In this document: positions 23,395 to 33,962 of the stretch, one piece after another
Layout of the letters: every line of letters begins with the position of its first letter
Position numbering within the stretch: the first letter of the stretch is position 1
Source: Nonomuraea basaltis
GTDB taxonomy: Bacteria > Actinomycetota > Actinomycetes > Streptosporangiales > Streptosporangiaceae
Direction of reading: 5' to 3'
Length of the DNA: 47,601 nt
NCBI RefSeq assembly: GCF_005893125.1
Contig: NZ_VCJS01000095.1
Location: forward strand, 1-47,601
The notes under the pieces: model-generated
Told to the model about the DNA's origin: nothing
The model's database searches: none
The model's input: only the letters and a program-made list of their open reading frames with translations
Position numbers and translations under genes: made by a program

Positions 23395-24363
23395 TCAGCC
23401 GAGAAGGTCGCGAGCGGTCCGGATCATGGCGGCGATCGTGGGAGGCAGCCGTTCCTGGTCCGGGTCGTGGATCCTGCCCTCGCGGTGCCGGCGCAGGTTG
23501 TGGCCCATGATGGCGGCCATCTTCATCCGGCAGAGCGCGCGGAACCAGTCGAGGTCGGGAAGCGGCGGCGCACCGGCCAGGTAGGCGTCCAGCAGCTCCG
23601 TCTCGGGCGGCAGCCCGGGAACCTCCCGTCCCAGCGCAGGGAAGTTGCGGTGGTCGGCGAACAGCAGGAACCAGCCGAGGTCGGTCCGCGGGTCGCCGAC
23701 GCTCCAGATCTCCCAGTCGACGACGGCCGCCGCCCGCTCCGCCCGGCACAGCACGTTGCCGAGCCGGAAGTCGCCGTGCAGCAGGACGGGTGGCAGGTCG
23801 CCGGGCACCTCCTCGGCGAGGCGGCGGAGCAGGTCGTCGGCCCCGGGGCGCAGCTCGGCGGGCACCGCCCGCATCGTGCGGCTCCACTGTTCAAGCTCGG
23901 CGGTCGCGTCGCGGGGCGGCGGCGCCTCCAGCGTCAGTGAGGCGAGGCCGACCTCGTGCAGGCGGCGCAGCACCCGGGCGGCTTCCACCATCCGCGCCCG
24001 TGCCAGGCCGGGATCGAGCTCGTGCTCGTGCTCGTGCTCGTCGAGCACCGGTTCCACGGCCTCGCCTGGGACGAACTCCATCGCGAACCAGGCCGGTTGC
24101 CGCTCGTCGACCGCCACGACCTCCGGGACCGGCACCGCCGAACCGGCCAGCGCCCGCAGCACCCTCGCCTGGCGGAGCATGTCGTTGCGGCCCACCGGCC
24201 GTTCCGCGGCCGGGACCGCTTTGACGACGTATCTGTCCTGCCCCACGGTCGTCACGTAGGTGAGGCCGGAGTGGCCGCCGGCGAGCGTCCGCAACGGGCC
24301 CACCCCGGGGAACGCCTCGGCGACCCGCTCGGCCAGGTCGGGCGCGGCGACGTCCGCGGTCAT
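23395..24363 (-). CDS. APH-fold kinase (phosphotransferase family), copy 2
   Basis: A 322-residue kinase-fold protein: TLAGGHSGLTYVTTVG nucleotide loop, YVVKAVP for the ATP-binding Lys, catalytic LLHGDFRLGNVLC and metal-binding VVDWEIWSVGDPRTDLGWF. The direct gene neighbour is the ACAD11-type dehydrogenase, so a 4-hydroxyacyl-CoA kinase role is likely. A short DEHEHEHEL stretch comes from a CTCGTG hexanucleotide repeat near 24020 and may vary between strains. The ATG overlaps the stop of the upstream ACDH (ATGA). It is distinct in sequence from copy 1 at 9.8 kb. Confidence 0.87.
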   Translation of the reverse strand: MTADVAAPDLAERVAEAFPGVGPLRTLAGGHSGLTYVTTVGQDRYVVKAVPAAERPVGRNDMLRQARVLRALAGSAVPVPEVVAVDERQPAWFAMEFVPGEAVEPVLDEHEHEHELDPGLARARMVEAARVLRRLHEVGLASLTLEAPPPRDATAELEQWSRTMRAVPAELRPGADDLLRRLAEEVPGDLPPVLLHGDFRLGNVLCRAERAAAVVDWEIWSVGDPRTDLGWFLLFADHRNFPALGREVPGLPPETELLDAYLAGAPPLPDLDWFRALCRMKMAAIMGHNLRRHREGRIHDPDQERLPPTIAAMIRTARDLLG

Positions 24364-25562
24364 GGTGACGGCTCCTTCGGCAGGCCGAGCACCCGCTCGG
24401 ACAGGATGGTGCGCTGGATCTCGTCGGTGCCGCCGGCGATGCTGTAGCCGGGCGCGCCGAGGAGGTGCTCGGTCCAGGCGAAGGCGCCCCACTCCCCCGT
24501 GTCGGCGACCAGGCGGGGCCCGAGAAGCTGCAGGGCCAGGTCGGTGGTGCGGCGCATCGTCTCGGTGGCGTACAACTTCCCGACGGACGCCTCGGCGCCC
24601 GGTTCCCGGCCGGCGACCAGCGCCGCGGTCACCCGCAGCCCGATGAGGCGCTGCACCAGCGTCCGCACGTACAGGTCCGCGACGCGGTCCCGCTCGCTCC
24701 CGGTGAGCGGCCTGGAGAGGTGCCGTGCCAGTTCGACGGCGCGGTCGGCGTTGGCCAGGCCGAGGGAGCCGGAGTCGAGGCGTTCGGCGGCCAGCACCGT
24801 CAGGGTGACCCGCCATCCCTCGCCGGCGGGGCCGAGCCGGTCGGCGTCGGGCACCACCACGTCGTCGAGGTAGACCTCGTTGAAGCTGGTGCCGCCGGTC
24901 ATCTGGCGGATGGGGCGGATGGTCACGCCCGGGGCGGCCATCGGCACCATGAACACGGTGATGCCCGCGTGCTTGCGTGCTTCGGGATCCGTACGGCACA
25001 CGGCCACGCCCCACGATGCGGCCTGTGCTCCCGAGGTCCACACCTTGTGCCCGCTCAGTACCCAGTGGTCGCCGTCGCGGATCGCCCGGGTACGCACGGC
25101 GGCCAGGTCGGAGCCGGCCTCGGTCTCGGAGAACAGCTGGCAGGCCAGCTGATCCGCGCGCAGCATGGGCCGGATCCAGCGTTCCCGTTGTTCCAGCGTG
25201 CCCCAGATCCGGACGGCCGGGGCCACCAGCTGCTGGGTGACGGGGAAGATCTCGGTGCGGCGCGGGACGTCGAAAGCCGCCTCCTCTTCCCGGTAGAGCT
25301 GCTCGTAGGACGCGGGCAAGCCGCGTCCGCCGAACTCCTCCGGCCAGCTCAGCGCACCCCAGCCGTGGTCGAAGCGGGTCCGCTCCCAGGACCGGATGCG
25401 TTCCGTGTGCTCGCGCTCCTCGTCCTCGGACCAGTTCTCGAAGACCGCGACCGAGTCGTCACCGGTGCCCCAGGCGCTGTCCGCCGGCCGCGGACGGGCG
25501 ACCGACGTGAGCCAGGCGCGCGCTTCAGCCCGGAACCTCTCAGGTGCCGGAATACCGCTCAT
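24360..25562 (-). CDS. Acyl-CoA dehydrogenase, large-subunit type
   Basis: A 400-residue ACDH: ALSWPEEFGGRGLPASYEQL, QLFSETEAGSDLAAVRTRA, HKVWTSGAQAASWGVAVCRT, MTGGTSFNEVYLDDVVVPDA and the C-terminal SIAGGTDEIQRTILSERVLG. It has the architecture of the larger partner in heteromeric FadE pairs; the shorter ACDH at 28.1-29.2 kb, in the adjacent transport operon, is a candidate partner. The ribosome site GGAGGAGA precedes the ATG. It follows the Ltp-like thiolase after a 78-nt gap that holds a 12-bp repeat. Confidence 0.9.
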   Translation of the reverse strand: MSGIPAPERFRAEARAWLTSVARPRPADSAWGTGDDSVAVFENWSEDEEREHTERIRSWERTRFDHGWGALSWPEEFGGRGLPASYEQLYREEEAAFDVPRRTEIFPVTQQLVAPAVRIWGTLEQRERWIRPMLRADQLACQLFSETEAGSDLAAVRTRAIRDGDHWVLSGHKVWTSGAQAASWGVAVCRTDPEARKHAGITVFMVPMAAPGVTIRPIRQMTGGTSFNEVYLDDVVVPDADRLGPAGEGWRVTLTVLAAERLDSGSLGLANADRAVELARHLSRPLTGSERDRVADLYVRTLVQRLIGLRVTAALVAGREPGAEASVGKLYATETMRRTTDLALQLLGPRLVADTGEWGAFAWTEHLLGAPGYSIAGGTDEIQRTILSERVLGLPKEPSP

Positions 25563-25593
25563 TTCTCCTCCTCACCCAGTCGCTCGACGTCCG

Positions 25594-25629
25594 GCCCAGT
25601 GGAGGGCCCAGTGGAGGGCCCAGTGGAGG
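25594..25629. repeat. Three 12-bp tandem repeats inside the operon
   Basis: gcccagtggagg occurs at 25594, 25606 and 25618 without interruption, in the 78-nt gap between the thiolase stop and the ACDH ribosome site. GGGCCC blocks at the unit junctions are self-complementary, so the transcript could fold here and change relative expression of the flanking genes. Confidence 0.8.
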
Positions 25630-25640
25630 GCACAGCGCGC

Positions 25641-26786
25641 TCATCGGGACAGCACCGTGCAGGCGCTCACGCCGGGGGCACCGTAGACGTGCGTGAACCC
25701 GACTCTCGGCCGGCCCGGCACCTGCCGGTCGCCGGCCTGCCCGCGCAACTGCTGGACCACCTCGTGCACCTGGCGCAGGCCGGACGCGCCGATCGGCTCG
25801 CCGTTGGCGATGCACCCGCCGTCGGTGTTGACCGGCAGCGAACCGCCGATCTCGGTGGCGCCCGCCGCGATCAGCTTCTCCTGCTCGCCGTCCTCGCAGA
25901 GCCCGCACTCGGCCATGTGCATGACCTCGGCGCCGCTCTCGGTGTCCTGCAGCTGGCACACGTCGACCTCGCCCGGGCCGACGCCGGCCGCCTCGAAGGC
26001 CGCCGTGGCCGCGTCCCGGCTCACGCTGGTCAGCTCGCCGCCCGGGACCCAGGGGCTGAAGACCTCGAACGAACCGAAGCGACGCGATCTCACGACCGCG
26101 GAACGCAGGGTCACCGGCACGCCGGTGAGCTCCTTGGCCGCCGAGGCGGCGCAGAGCACCAGCGCGGTCGCGCCCTCCCCGGGAGAGCAGAACATGTAGC
26201 GGGTCAACGGGTCGTTGACCATGCCCGAGGCGAGGATCTCATCGGCGCTGAACGGGGTGCGCCGCCACGCGTTGGGGTTGCGGGCGCCGTTGCGATACGC
26301 CTTCTCCGCCACCAGCGCGAGCGTCCGCGGAGTGATCCCGTGATCGTGCATGTAACGCCGGATCTTCATGCCGAAGAACTGGGTGGTGACCATCAGCCCG
26401 TCGCGGCCGTAGGCGTCGTCGAGTCCCCAGTCGGCGGGCAGCGGGTCGAAGGCGCCGCGCGGGTGCTTGTCGAAGCCGACCGCCAGTACGACGTCGGCCA
26501 TGCCGGCGCGGATGGCGTTCACCGCCGAGACGAGTGCGCTGCCGCCCGTCGCGCATCCGTTCTTCACGTTGACGAACGGCAGGCCGGTCAGGCCGAGCTG
26601 CGCCACCAGGGTGTCGGCCAGGCCGGCGGCGTCGCTGCCCCCGAACGCGGCTCCCACCCGTGACCACGGGATCCCGGCATCGGCCAGCGCCGCGTTCACC
26701 GCGTGGACGGCGTGCTGACGGCCCGTCATGTGCTCGGTGCGGCCGAACGGCGAGATGCCGGCGCCGGCGATCAGCACGTCCGTCAT
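25641..26786 (-). CDS. Ltp-like thiolase-fold protein (SCP2-thiolase family)
   Basis: A 381-residue thiolase-superfamily protein of the lipid-transfer (Ltp/SCP-x) branch. Cys78 lies in VKNGCATGGSALVSAVNAI. The usual GHPLGATG block reads CIANGEPIGASGLRQV, so the catalytic His is Glu. In cholesterol catabolism Ltp2 with the DUF35 domain of ChsH2 performs retro-aldol C-C cleavage rather than thiolysis; a DUF35 gene overlaps this one by 4 nt. I infer a retro-aldolase or another non-classical thiolase activity on a 3-hydroxyacyl-CoA. The ATG at 26786 gives the family start MTDVLIAGAGISPFGR. Confidence 0.82.
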   Translation of the reverse strand: MTDVLIAGAGISPFGRTEHMTGRQHAVHAVNAALADAGIPWSRVGAAFGGSDAAGLADTLVAQLGLTGLPFVNVKNGCATGGSALVSAVNAIRAGMADVVLAVGFDKHPRGAFDPLPADWGLDDAYGRDGLMVTTQFFGMKIRRYMHDHGITPRTLALVAEKAYRNGARNPNAWRRTPFSADEILASGMVNDPLTRYMFCSPGEGATALVLCAASAAKELTGVPVTLRSAVVRSRRFGSFEVFSPWVPGGELTSVSRDAATAAFEAAGVGPGEVDVCQLQDTESGAEVMHMAECGLCEDGEQEKLIAAGATEIGGSLPVNTDGGCIANGEPIGASGLRQVHEVVQQLRGQAGDRQVPGRPRVGFTHVYGAPGVSACTVLSR

Positions 26787-27184
26787 GGGGTCTCCTCGAC
26801 CGGGACGGCCCGCGGCACTCCACCGGTGGGTCCGATCCGAACCGGCATGCCGATCCTGATCGAGTCGAAGTCGTCCGTGTCGAGCACCGCCGCGACGCGA
26901 ACGCCCTCCGGCAGCTCCACGTAGCCGACCGCGAACGGCCGGAAGCCCTCGGCGGGCGGGGCGTAGGGAGGCGCCTTGGGGGCGAACCGCTGAACCGTCC
27001 AGGTCCACAGCCGCCCCTCCGCGGACAGTGTCACCGCGGACGTCGCCCGCCCGCACCGTGGGCAGGCGCCGTCCGCCGGATAGGCCGTCACCGCGCACCC
27101 GCCGCACCGGCGTCCCCGCAGCCGGGCCGGCTCGCCCGCCTCGGTCACCTCGGCGCGGTCCTGGACCGGCGAGTCATCCGGCAT
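26783..27184 (-). CDS. DUF35 OB-fold protein with zinc ribbon
   Basis: A 133-residue protein with an N-terminal rubredoxin-like zinc ribbon (RCGGCAVTAYPADGACPRCGR) and a C-terminal OB-fold (GRLWTWTVQRFAPKAPPY, FAVGYVELPEGVRVAAVL). DUF35 proteins bind CoA thioesters and dock to Ltp-type thiolases as obligate partners. Its stop overlaps the start of the Ltp-like gene (ATGA), which is the usual arrangement for stoichiometric production of such a pair. It starts 3 nt after the crotonase stop. Confidence 0.88.
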   Translation of the reverse strand: MPDDSPVQDRAEVTEAGEPARLRGRRCGGCAVTAYPADGACPRCGRATSAVTLSAEGRLWTWTVQRFAPKAPPYAPPAEGFRPFAVGYVELPEGVRVAAVLDTDDFDSIRIGMPVRIGPTGGVPRAVPVEETP

Positions 27185-27187
27185 CGG

Positions 27188-27976
27188 TCAGCGGCCCTTC
27201 CACTTCGGCTCGCGCTTCTCCAGGAACGCGGCCACGCCCTCGGCGGCGTCCTCGGAGTTGAGCGTCACGCCCACGGCGAGATGCTCCAGCACCATCAGCG
27301 ACTGGATGTCGGCGTCCAGACCGCGGTCGACGGCCATCTTGGTGATCCGCATCTGGAAGGGACTCTTGTCGGTCAGGTGGCCGATGAACTCCTCGACGGT
27401 GGCGTCCAGCTCCTCAGCCGGCGCCGACTTGTTGATCAGGTCGAAGGCGGCAGCCTCGGCTCCGGACAGGAGCTTGCCGGTGAGCATCAGCTCCTTGGTC
27501 TTGCGGACACCGATCATGCGGGGAAGCCGGTAGATCGGCCCCGCGCCGCCGAAGAGCGCTCGCCTGATGTGGAAGTCCCCGATCTTGGCGTCGTCCGCGG
27601 CGATCGCGAAGTCGCAGGAGATCATCAGCTCGAAGCCGCCGGCGGTGACGTAGCCCTCGAGCACGGCCACGGAGGGGGTGCTCATCGAGTACAGCCGGTC
27701 GCAGACCTTCGCTGAGATGACCGCGACGTCCATCGCCGTACTGCTGCCGATGTAGTCGGCCTGCAGCTCGTCGAGGTCGAAGCCCGAGCAGAAGGTGCCG
27801 CCCCGGCCGCGGAGGACGAGGACGCGCAGCTCCGGATCGGCGTCGACCTCGGTGATGATCTCGTCGAGCCGCTGGAGGATGGGCAAGGTCACGCAGTTCT
27901 TCTTCCACGGGCGATTGAGCCACACCCGTGCCACGTTCCCGTCGCGTTCGAACTGGATCTCGTCGTTGACGCTCAA
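27188..27976 (-). CDS. Enoyl-CoA hydratase/isomerase (crotonase), copy 2
   Basis: A 262-residue crotonase: LRVLVLRGRGGTFCSGFDLDELQ oxyanion strand, AVLEGYVTAGGFELMISCDFAIAA second donor, then DFHIRRALFGGAGPIYRLPRMIG. The typical hydratase Glu positions are not both present, so isomerase or hydrolase activity is possible. It may hydrate the enoyl-CoA that the Ltp/DUF35 pair then cleaves. The start is TTG with AGGAGGAG immediately upstream. It is the first gene of the 12-gene operon, directly under the nested operator. Confidence 0.88.
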   Translation of the reverse strand: MSVNDEIQFERDGNVARVWLNRPWKKNCVTLPILQRLDEIITEVDADPELRVLVLRGRGGTFCSGFDLDELQADYIGSSTAMDVAVISAKVCDRLYSMSTPSVAVLEGYVTAGGFELMISCDFAIAADDAKIGDFHIRRALFGGAGPIYRLPRMIGVRKTKELMLTGKLLSGAEAAAFDLINKSAPAEELDATVEEFIGHLTDKSPFQMRITKMAVDRGLDADIQSLMVLEHLAVGVTLNSEDAAEGVAAFLEKREPKWKGR

Positions 27977-27996
27977 GTCTCCTCCTGGATCAATGA

Positions 27997-28020
27997 AACT
28001 GAACTGAATTCAATACAGTT
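27997..28020. promoter_or_regulatory. Nested shared operator, copy 5 (12-gene operon)
   Basis: The core AACTGAATTCAATA (28002-28015, two mismatches) is flanked by extra perfect arms AACTG (27997-28001) and CAGTT (28016-28020), all centred on 28006.5. It lies about 20 nt upstream of the crotonase TTG. A TAGAAC -10-like hexamer on the minus strand (28018-28023) overlaps the outer arm. Confidence 0.8.
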
Positions 28021-28077
28021 CTAGGGCGCCGGAGATGCCCCTGTCAAGGGGCCCGCGCCACGGTGAATCCCGGGCGT

Positions 28078-29198
28078 TCAAGCCGCGTCGAGGCCGATCA
28101 GACGGGCCAGGCGCGCCCGATGGTCATCGGGCGTGCCGAAGAGGACCTCCGCCGAACGGGCGCGCCGCACGTAGAGGTGGGCGGGGTGCTCCCAGGTGAA
28201 CCCGATGCCGCCGTGCAGCTGCACGTATTCCGCGGTCGCCCGGCTGTAGGCGCCGGAGCAGACCACCTTCGCCGCGCTCGCCGCCACGGGCAGCTCGCCG
28301 GAGGAGGCGGTGACGCAGGCCGTCGCGTACGCCGTGGCCGAGCGGGCCGCCTCGATCTCGACCAGGAGATCGGCGAGCCGGTGCTTGACGGCCTGGAACG
28401 AACCGATCTGCCTGCCGAACTGGCGGCGTTGCCGCACGTAGGACACCGTCGCGTCGAGCGCGTGGGCGCTGCCCCCGACCTGTTCGGCCGCCAGGCCGGC
28501 ACGCCCGATGTCGAGCACGCGCTCGACGACCCCGCTCGCGCTCCCCAGCTCTCCGATCGGCACCAGCGGGGTGCCGGTGAGTGTCACCAGCGCCTGCGGG
28601 CGGGTGCCGTCCAGGACCTGCCGGGCCGTACGTGCCAGTCCGGCGGCCCCGGCCTCGCACGCGAAGAGGCCGGGGCCGCCGGAGGTCTGCGCCACGACGA
28701 CGATCAGGCCGGCGCCGCACCCGTCGAGCACGAAGTCGGCGCTCCCGCCGCCCACCCAGCCGCCCGGTCCGGGCTCGGCGCGGAAGCGGCCGTGACCGTC
28801 GAAGCCCGCCACCGTCGCGGTGAGGGTGCCCGCGGCGACTCCGGGAAGATAGCGGGCACAGGCCTCGCGGTCGCCGCTGAGCAGCAGGGCCGAGGTCCCG
28901 AGCACAGCGGTGGACAGCAACGGCGCGCGCGGCAACACCCGCCCCGACTCCTCCAGGACCACCGCGAGCTCGGCGAACGAGAACCCCGATCCGCCGTACT
29001 CCTCCGGTACGGCCAGGCCCTGGACACCGAGCTCCTTGGCCATCCGCGACCACAGGTCCTCGTCGTAGTCGCACCCCTCCGGCACATGCTCACGCAGGTG
29101 CTGCGGCGGGGAGGTCTCGGTGAGGAAGGCGCGCACGACCGCCCGCAGTTCCTTGCGCTCCTCTGTGTCCCCGAGCAGAGCGGGGTCGACGTCGAGCA

Positions 29199-29199
<1 letters not shown>
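28078..29199 (-). CDS. Acyl-CoA dehydrogenase, small-subunit type
   Basis: A 373-residue ACDH with weakly conserved middle domain (AEPGPGGWVGGGSADFVLDG) and a well conserved C-terminus: YVRQRRQFGRQIGSFQAVKHRLAD, then VQLHGGIGFTWEHPAHLYVRRA. This C-terminal pattern is that of the FadE28-like partner in heteromeric steroid ACDHs, so it probably pairs with the large ACDH of the neighbouring operon. Its ATG overlaps the stop of the LivMGF gene by one base (TGATG), so it is translationally coupled to the transporter. Confidence 0.87.
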
Positions 29200-31787
<2,588 letters not shown>

Positions 31788-31797
31788 GTGCTGCTCC

Positions 31798-32667
31798 TCA
31801 GACCCGCTGGAAGGTACGCGTGCCGAACAGGCCCTGCGGGCGGATCAGCAACACGAGGACGGTGAACGAGAACACGAACGTGTCGCGGAAACCGGCCGAG
31901 ACATAGCTCGCCGCGACGTTCTCCAGCACTCCGACGGTCAGCCCGCCGATGACGGCGCCGTACATGCTCGTGAGGCCGCCGAGGAAGATGCCGGCGAAGG
32001 CGCGGAACAACGGCGCGGCCAGCACCGTGGGCGCCAGACCCGATCTAGGCGCGTAGAGGCAGGCGGCGAGGGCCGCCAGGGCGAGGCCGAGAGCCCACGC
32101 GATGCGTGCGACGCGTTGTGCGCTGATGCCGATGATCCGGGCGGTGTCGGCGGATTCCGCGACCGCCCGCATCGCCGACCCCAGCGTGGTCCGGCTGAAC
32201 AGGAAGGCGACCGCCGCCATCGCCACCGCCGCGATCGCGATGGTCAGCAGGCTCTGCGCGGGCAGCGCCGCGTCACCCCACCGCACGGTGCCGTTCACCA
32301 GGCTGGGGAACGTCTTGGGCTGGGTGCCCCACACCGAGTTGACGACGCTCTCGGCGATGAGCGAGACGCCCATGGTCACCACCAGCGCGGAGAACAGCTG
32401 GCCCTGGCCGAGCGGCCGGATCACCACCTCCCGAACGGCCACGCCGGCCAGCGCGGTCACGACGATGGCCGCGAGCACGCCGACCGCCGTCGCGACTCCG
32501 CCGTCGGTGAAGGTGATCGCGACGTACAGTCCCAGTGTGGCCAGGCTGGCCAGAGCGAAGTTCACCACGTCCGTCGCGCGATAGATGATCACGAGCCCGA
32601 GGCCCATCAGGCCGTAGACCGCGCCGCTGGCGACGCCACTCACCAGCACGAGCAGGAACTGATCCAT
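31798..32667 (-). CDS. LivH-type ABC transporter permease
   Basis: A 289-residue hydrophobic permease starting MDQFLLVLVSGVASGAVYGL, with the LivH-typical GLVIIYRATDVVNFALASLA and GGLTSMYGAVIGGLTVG near the EAA-like loop. It forms the membrane channel with the LivM part of the fusion protein. I chose the ATG at 32667; starts at 32679 or 32703 would add residues lacking family similarity, and GAGAGG sits upstream of 32667. It is first in the transport operon under operator copy 6. Confidence 0.9.
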   Translation of the reverse strand: MDQFLLVLVSGVASGAVYGLMGLGLVIIYRATDVVNFALASLATLGLYVAITFTDGGVATAVGVLAAIVVTALAGVAVREVVIRPLGQGQLFSALVVTMGVSLIAESVVNSVWGTQPKTFPSLVNGTVRWGDAALPAQSLLTIAIAAVAMAAVAFLFSRTTLGSAMRAVAESADTARIIGISAQRVARIAWALGLALAALAACLYAPRSGLAPTVLAAPLFRAFAGIFLGGLTSMYGAVIGGLTVGVLENVAASYVSAGFRDTFVFSFTVLVLLIRPQGLFGTRTFQRV

Positions 32668-32711
32668 GTCGGCCGCCATCCTCTCGCGGTGCCCGCTCAC
32701 CATTGGCCCTT

Positions 32712-32725
32712 AATTGAACTCAGTT
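32712..32725. promoter_or_regulatory. Shared palindromic operator, copy 6 (transport operon)
   Basis: AATTGAACTCAGTT, two mismatches. It lies 45 nt upstream of the LivH start. A TAGAGT -10-like hexamer (minus strand, 32731-32736) is 5 nt upstream of it, the same hexamer as at operator copy 3. Confidence 0.75.
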
Positions 32726-32787
32726 CGAGAACTCTAGATGACGGAATCACGGTTCACAAGAGGACCTTCACCAGAGTCAGCTCCATG

Positions 32788-32801
32788 AACTGACTTCAGT
32801 T
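32788..32801. promoter_or_regulatory. Shared palindromic operator, copy 7 (alcohol dehydrogenase unit)
   Basis: AACTGACTTCAGTT, one mismatch. It lies 17 nt before the ATG of a 34-codon leader ORF and 118 nt before the alcohol dehydrogenase GTG. Copies 6 and 7 are 76 nt apart in one divergent region. Confidence 0.8.
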
Positions 32802-32817
32802 TGCTACCGTGGGAGCC

Positions 32818-32922
32818 ATGCTGACAACCGTCCCGAGCACCGTCGGCCCCCCACCGGGGCAGATCATCGGCGGCCGGGCGGCCGCCGCACTCCGCAGCCT
32901 GGCGAACCGGGTACCGCGGTGA
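32818..32922 (+). CDS. 34-codon leader ORF coupled to alcohol dehydrogenase
   Basis: An ATG at 32818 opens 34 codons (MLTTVPSTVGPPPGQIIGG..., ending LANRVPR) whose TGA overlaps the GTG of the alcohol dehydrogenase gene (GTGA at 32919-32922). A GGGAG stands only two bases before the ATG, so ribosome loading is uncertain. The peptide resembles nothing I know. It may be a translational-coupling leader. Confidence 0.35.
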   Translation: MLTTVPSTVGPPPGQIIGGRAAAALRSLANRVPR

Positions 32923-33962
32923 GAGCGCTGAGACTTCCGGACTGGGGCCTCCCACCGGTCCTCACCGACGTCGACCGGCCGACCCCCCGCGACGGCGAGG
33001 TCCTGCTGCGGGTGGAGGCCGCGGGCCTGTGCCACTCCGACCTGCACGTCATCGACGCGAGCCCCGGCGGCATGCCCTTCCGGCCGCCCTTCACCCTGGG
33101 CCACGAGATCGCCGGCCGGGTCGCGGCCGTGGGCCCCGCTGTCGCCGGCATCGCACCCGGCGACCGGGTCGCGGTCTACGGCCCTTGGGGCTGCGGTGAA
33201 TGCCGGCGCTGCTCGGCGGGCCGCGACAACTACTGCGACCGCAGATCGGAACTGCCCTGGGCCGGGGCCGGACTCGGCCTCGACGGTGGGATGGCCGAGT
33301 ACGTCCTCGTACCCTCGGCTCGCCACCTCGAGCCGATCGGCGAGCTGGATCCCGTGCAGGCCGCGCCGCTGACGGATGCCGGTCTGACGCCCTACCACGC
33401 CATCCAGAAGTGCAGGCCGGCCTTGCTCGAGGGATCGACGGTCGCCGTCATCGGAGTCGGCGGCCTGGGGCACCTGGCCATCCAGATCCTCCGCACCCTG
33501 ACGCCGAGCCTCTTCGTGCTCGCGGTCGACGTGCGCGAAGAGGCTCTCGCTCTCGCCGACCGATGCGGAGCCCACCTGAGCACCCGCATGTCGGCAGACA
33601 CCGGCCGGGTCCTGCGGGATGCGAGCGGCGGGTACGGCGTCGACGTCGTGCTCGACTTCGCGGGCACCGAGTCGACGCTCGACCTGTCCGCCAGGAGCCT
33701 TCGCGCCGACGGGGAGCTCGTGGTGGTCGGCAGCGGAGGCGGGCGGCTGAGCGTCCGGAAACCGGGCCCGCTCCCCCAGGGCGGCCGGATCTCACTGCCG
33801 TTCTGGGGGACCCGCCCCGAGCTCACCGAGGTGATCTCGCTCGCCCGGTCCGGCGCGCTCCGCGTCGAGGTCGAGCGGTTCCCGCTCTCCGCCGCCGGCG
33901 AGGCGCTGGCCCGGCTGCGCGCCGGACAACTGAAGGGACGAGCCGTACTGGTCCCCGACTGA
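32919..33962 (+). CDS. Zinc-dependent alcohol dehydrogenase (MDR family)
   Basis: A 347-residue medium-chain dehydrogenase. Catalytic zinc ligands are Cys in AAGLCHSDLHV and His in TLGHEIAGRV; the structural zinc site is the four-Cys lobe WGCGECRRC-SAGRDNYC; the nucleotide fold is VIGVGGLGHLAIQIL with Asp in AVDVREEA (NAD preference). It oxidises a primary or secondary alcohol, or reduces the ketone, in the pathway. The GTG at 32919 overlaps the upstream leader ORF. It is the last gene of the operator-controlled core on the right side. Confidence 0.9.
   Translation: MRALRLPDWGLPPVLTDVDRPTPRDGEVLLRVEAAGLCHSDLHVIDASPGGMPFRPPFTLGHEIAGRVAAVGPAVAGIAPGDRVAVYGPWGCGECRRCSAGRDNYCDRRSELPWAGAGLGLDGGMAEYVLVPSARHLEPIGELDPVQAAPLTDAGLTPYHAIQKCRPALLEGSTVAVIGVGGLGHLAIQILRTLTPSLFVLAVDVREEALALADRCGAHLSTRMSADTGRVLRDASGGYGVDVVLDFAGTESTLDLSARSLRADGELVVVGSGGGRLSVRKPGPLPQGGRISLPFWGTRPELTEVISLARSGALRVEVERFPLSAAGEALARLRAGQLKGRAVLVPD

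Noticed and set aside
21386..23887. An 833-codon minus-strand frame
   Set aside because: Only its last 256 codons are real (SDR D). The upstream part is an out-of-frame reading of the ACAD11-type gene.
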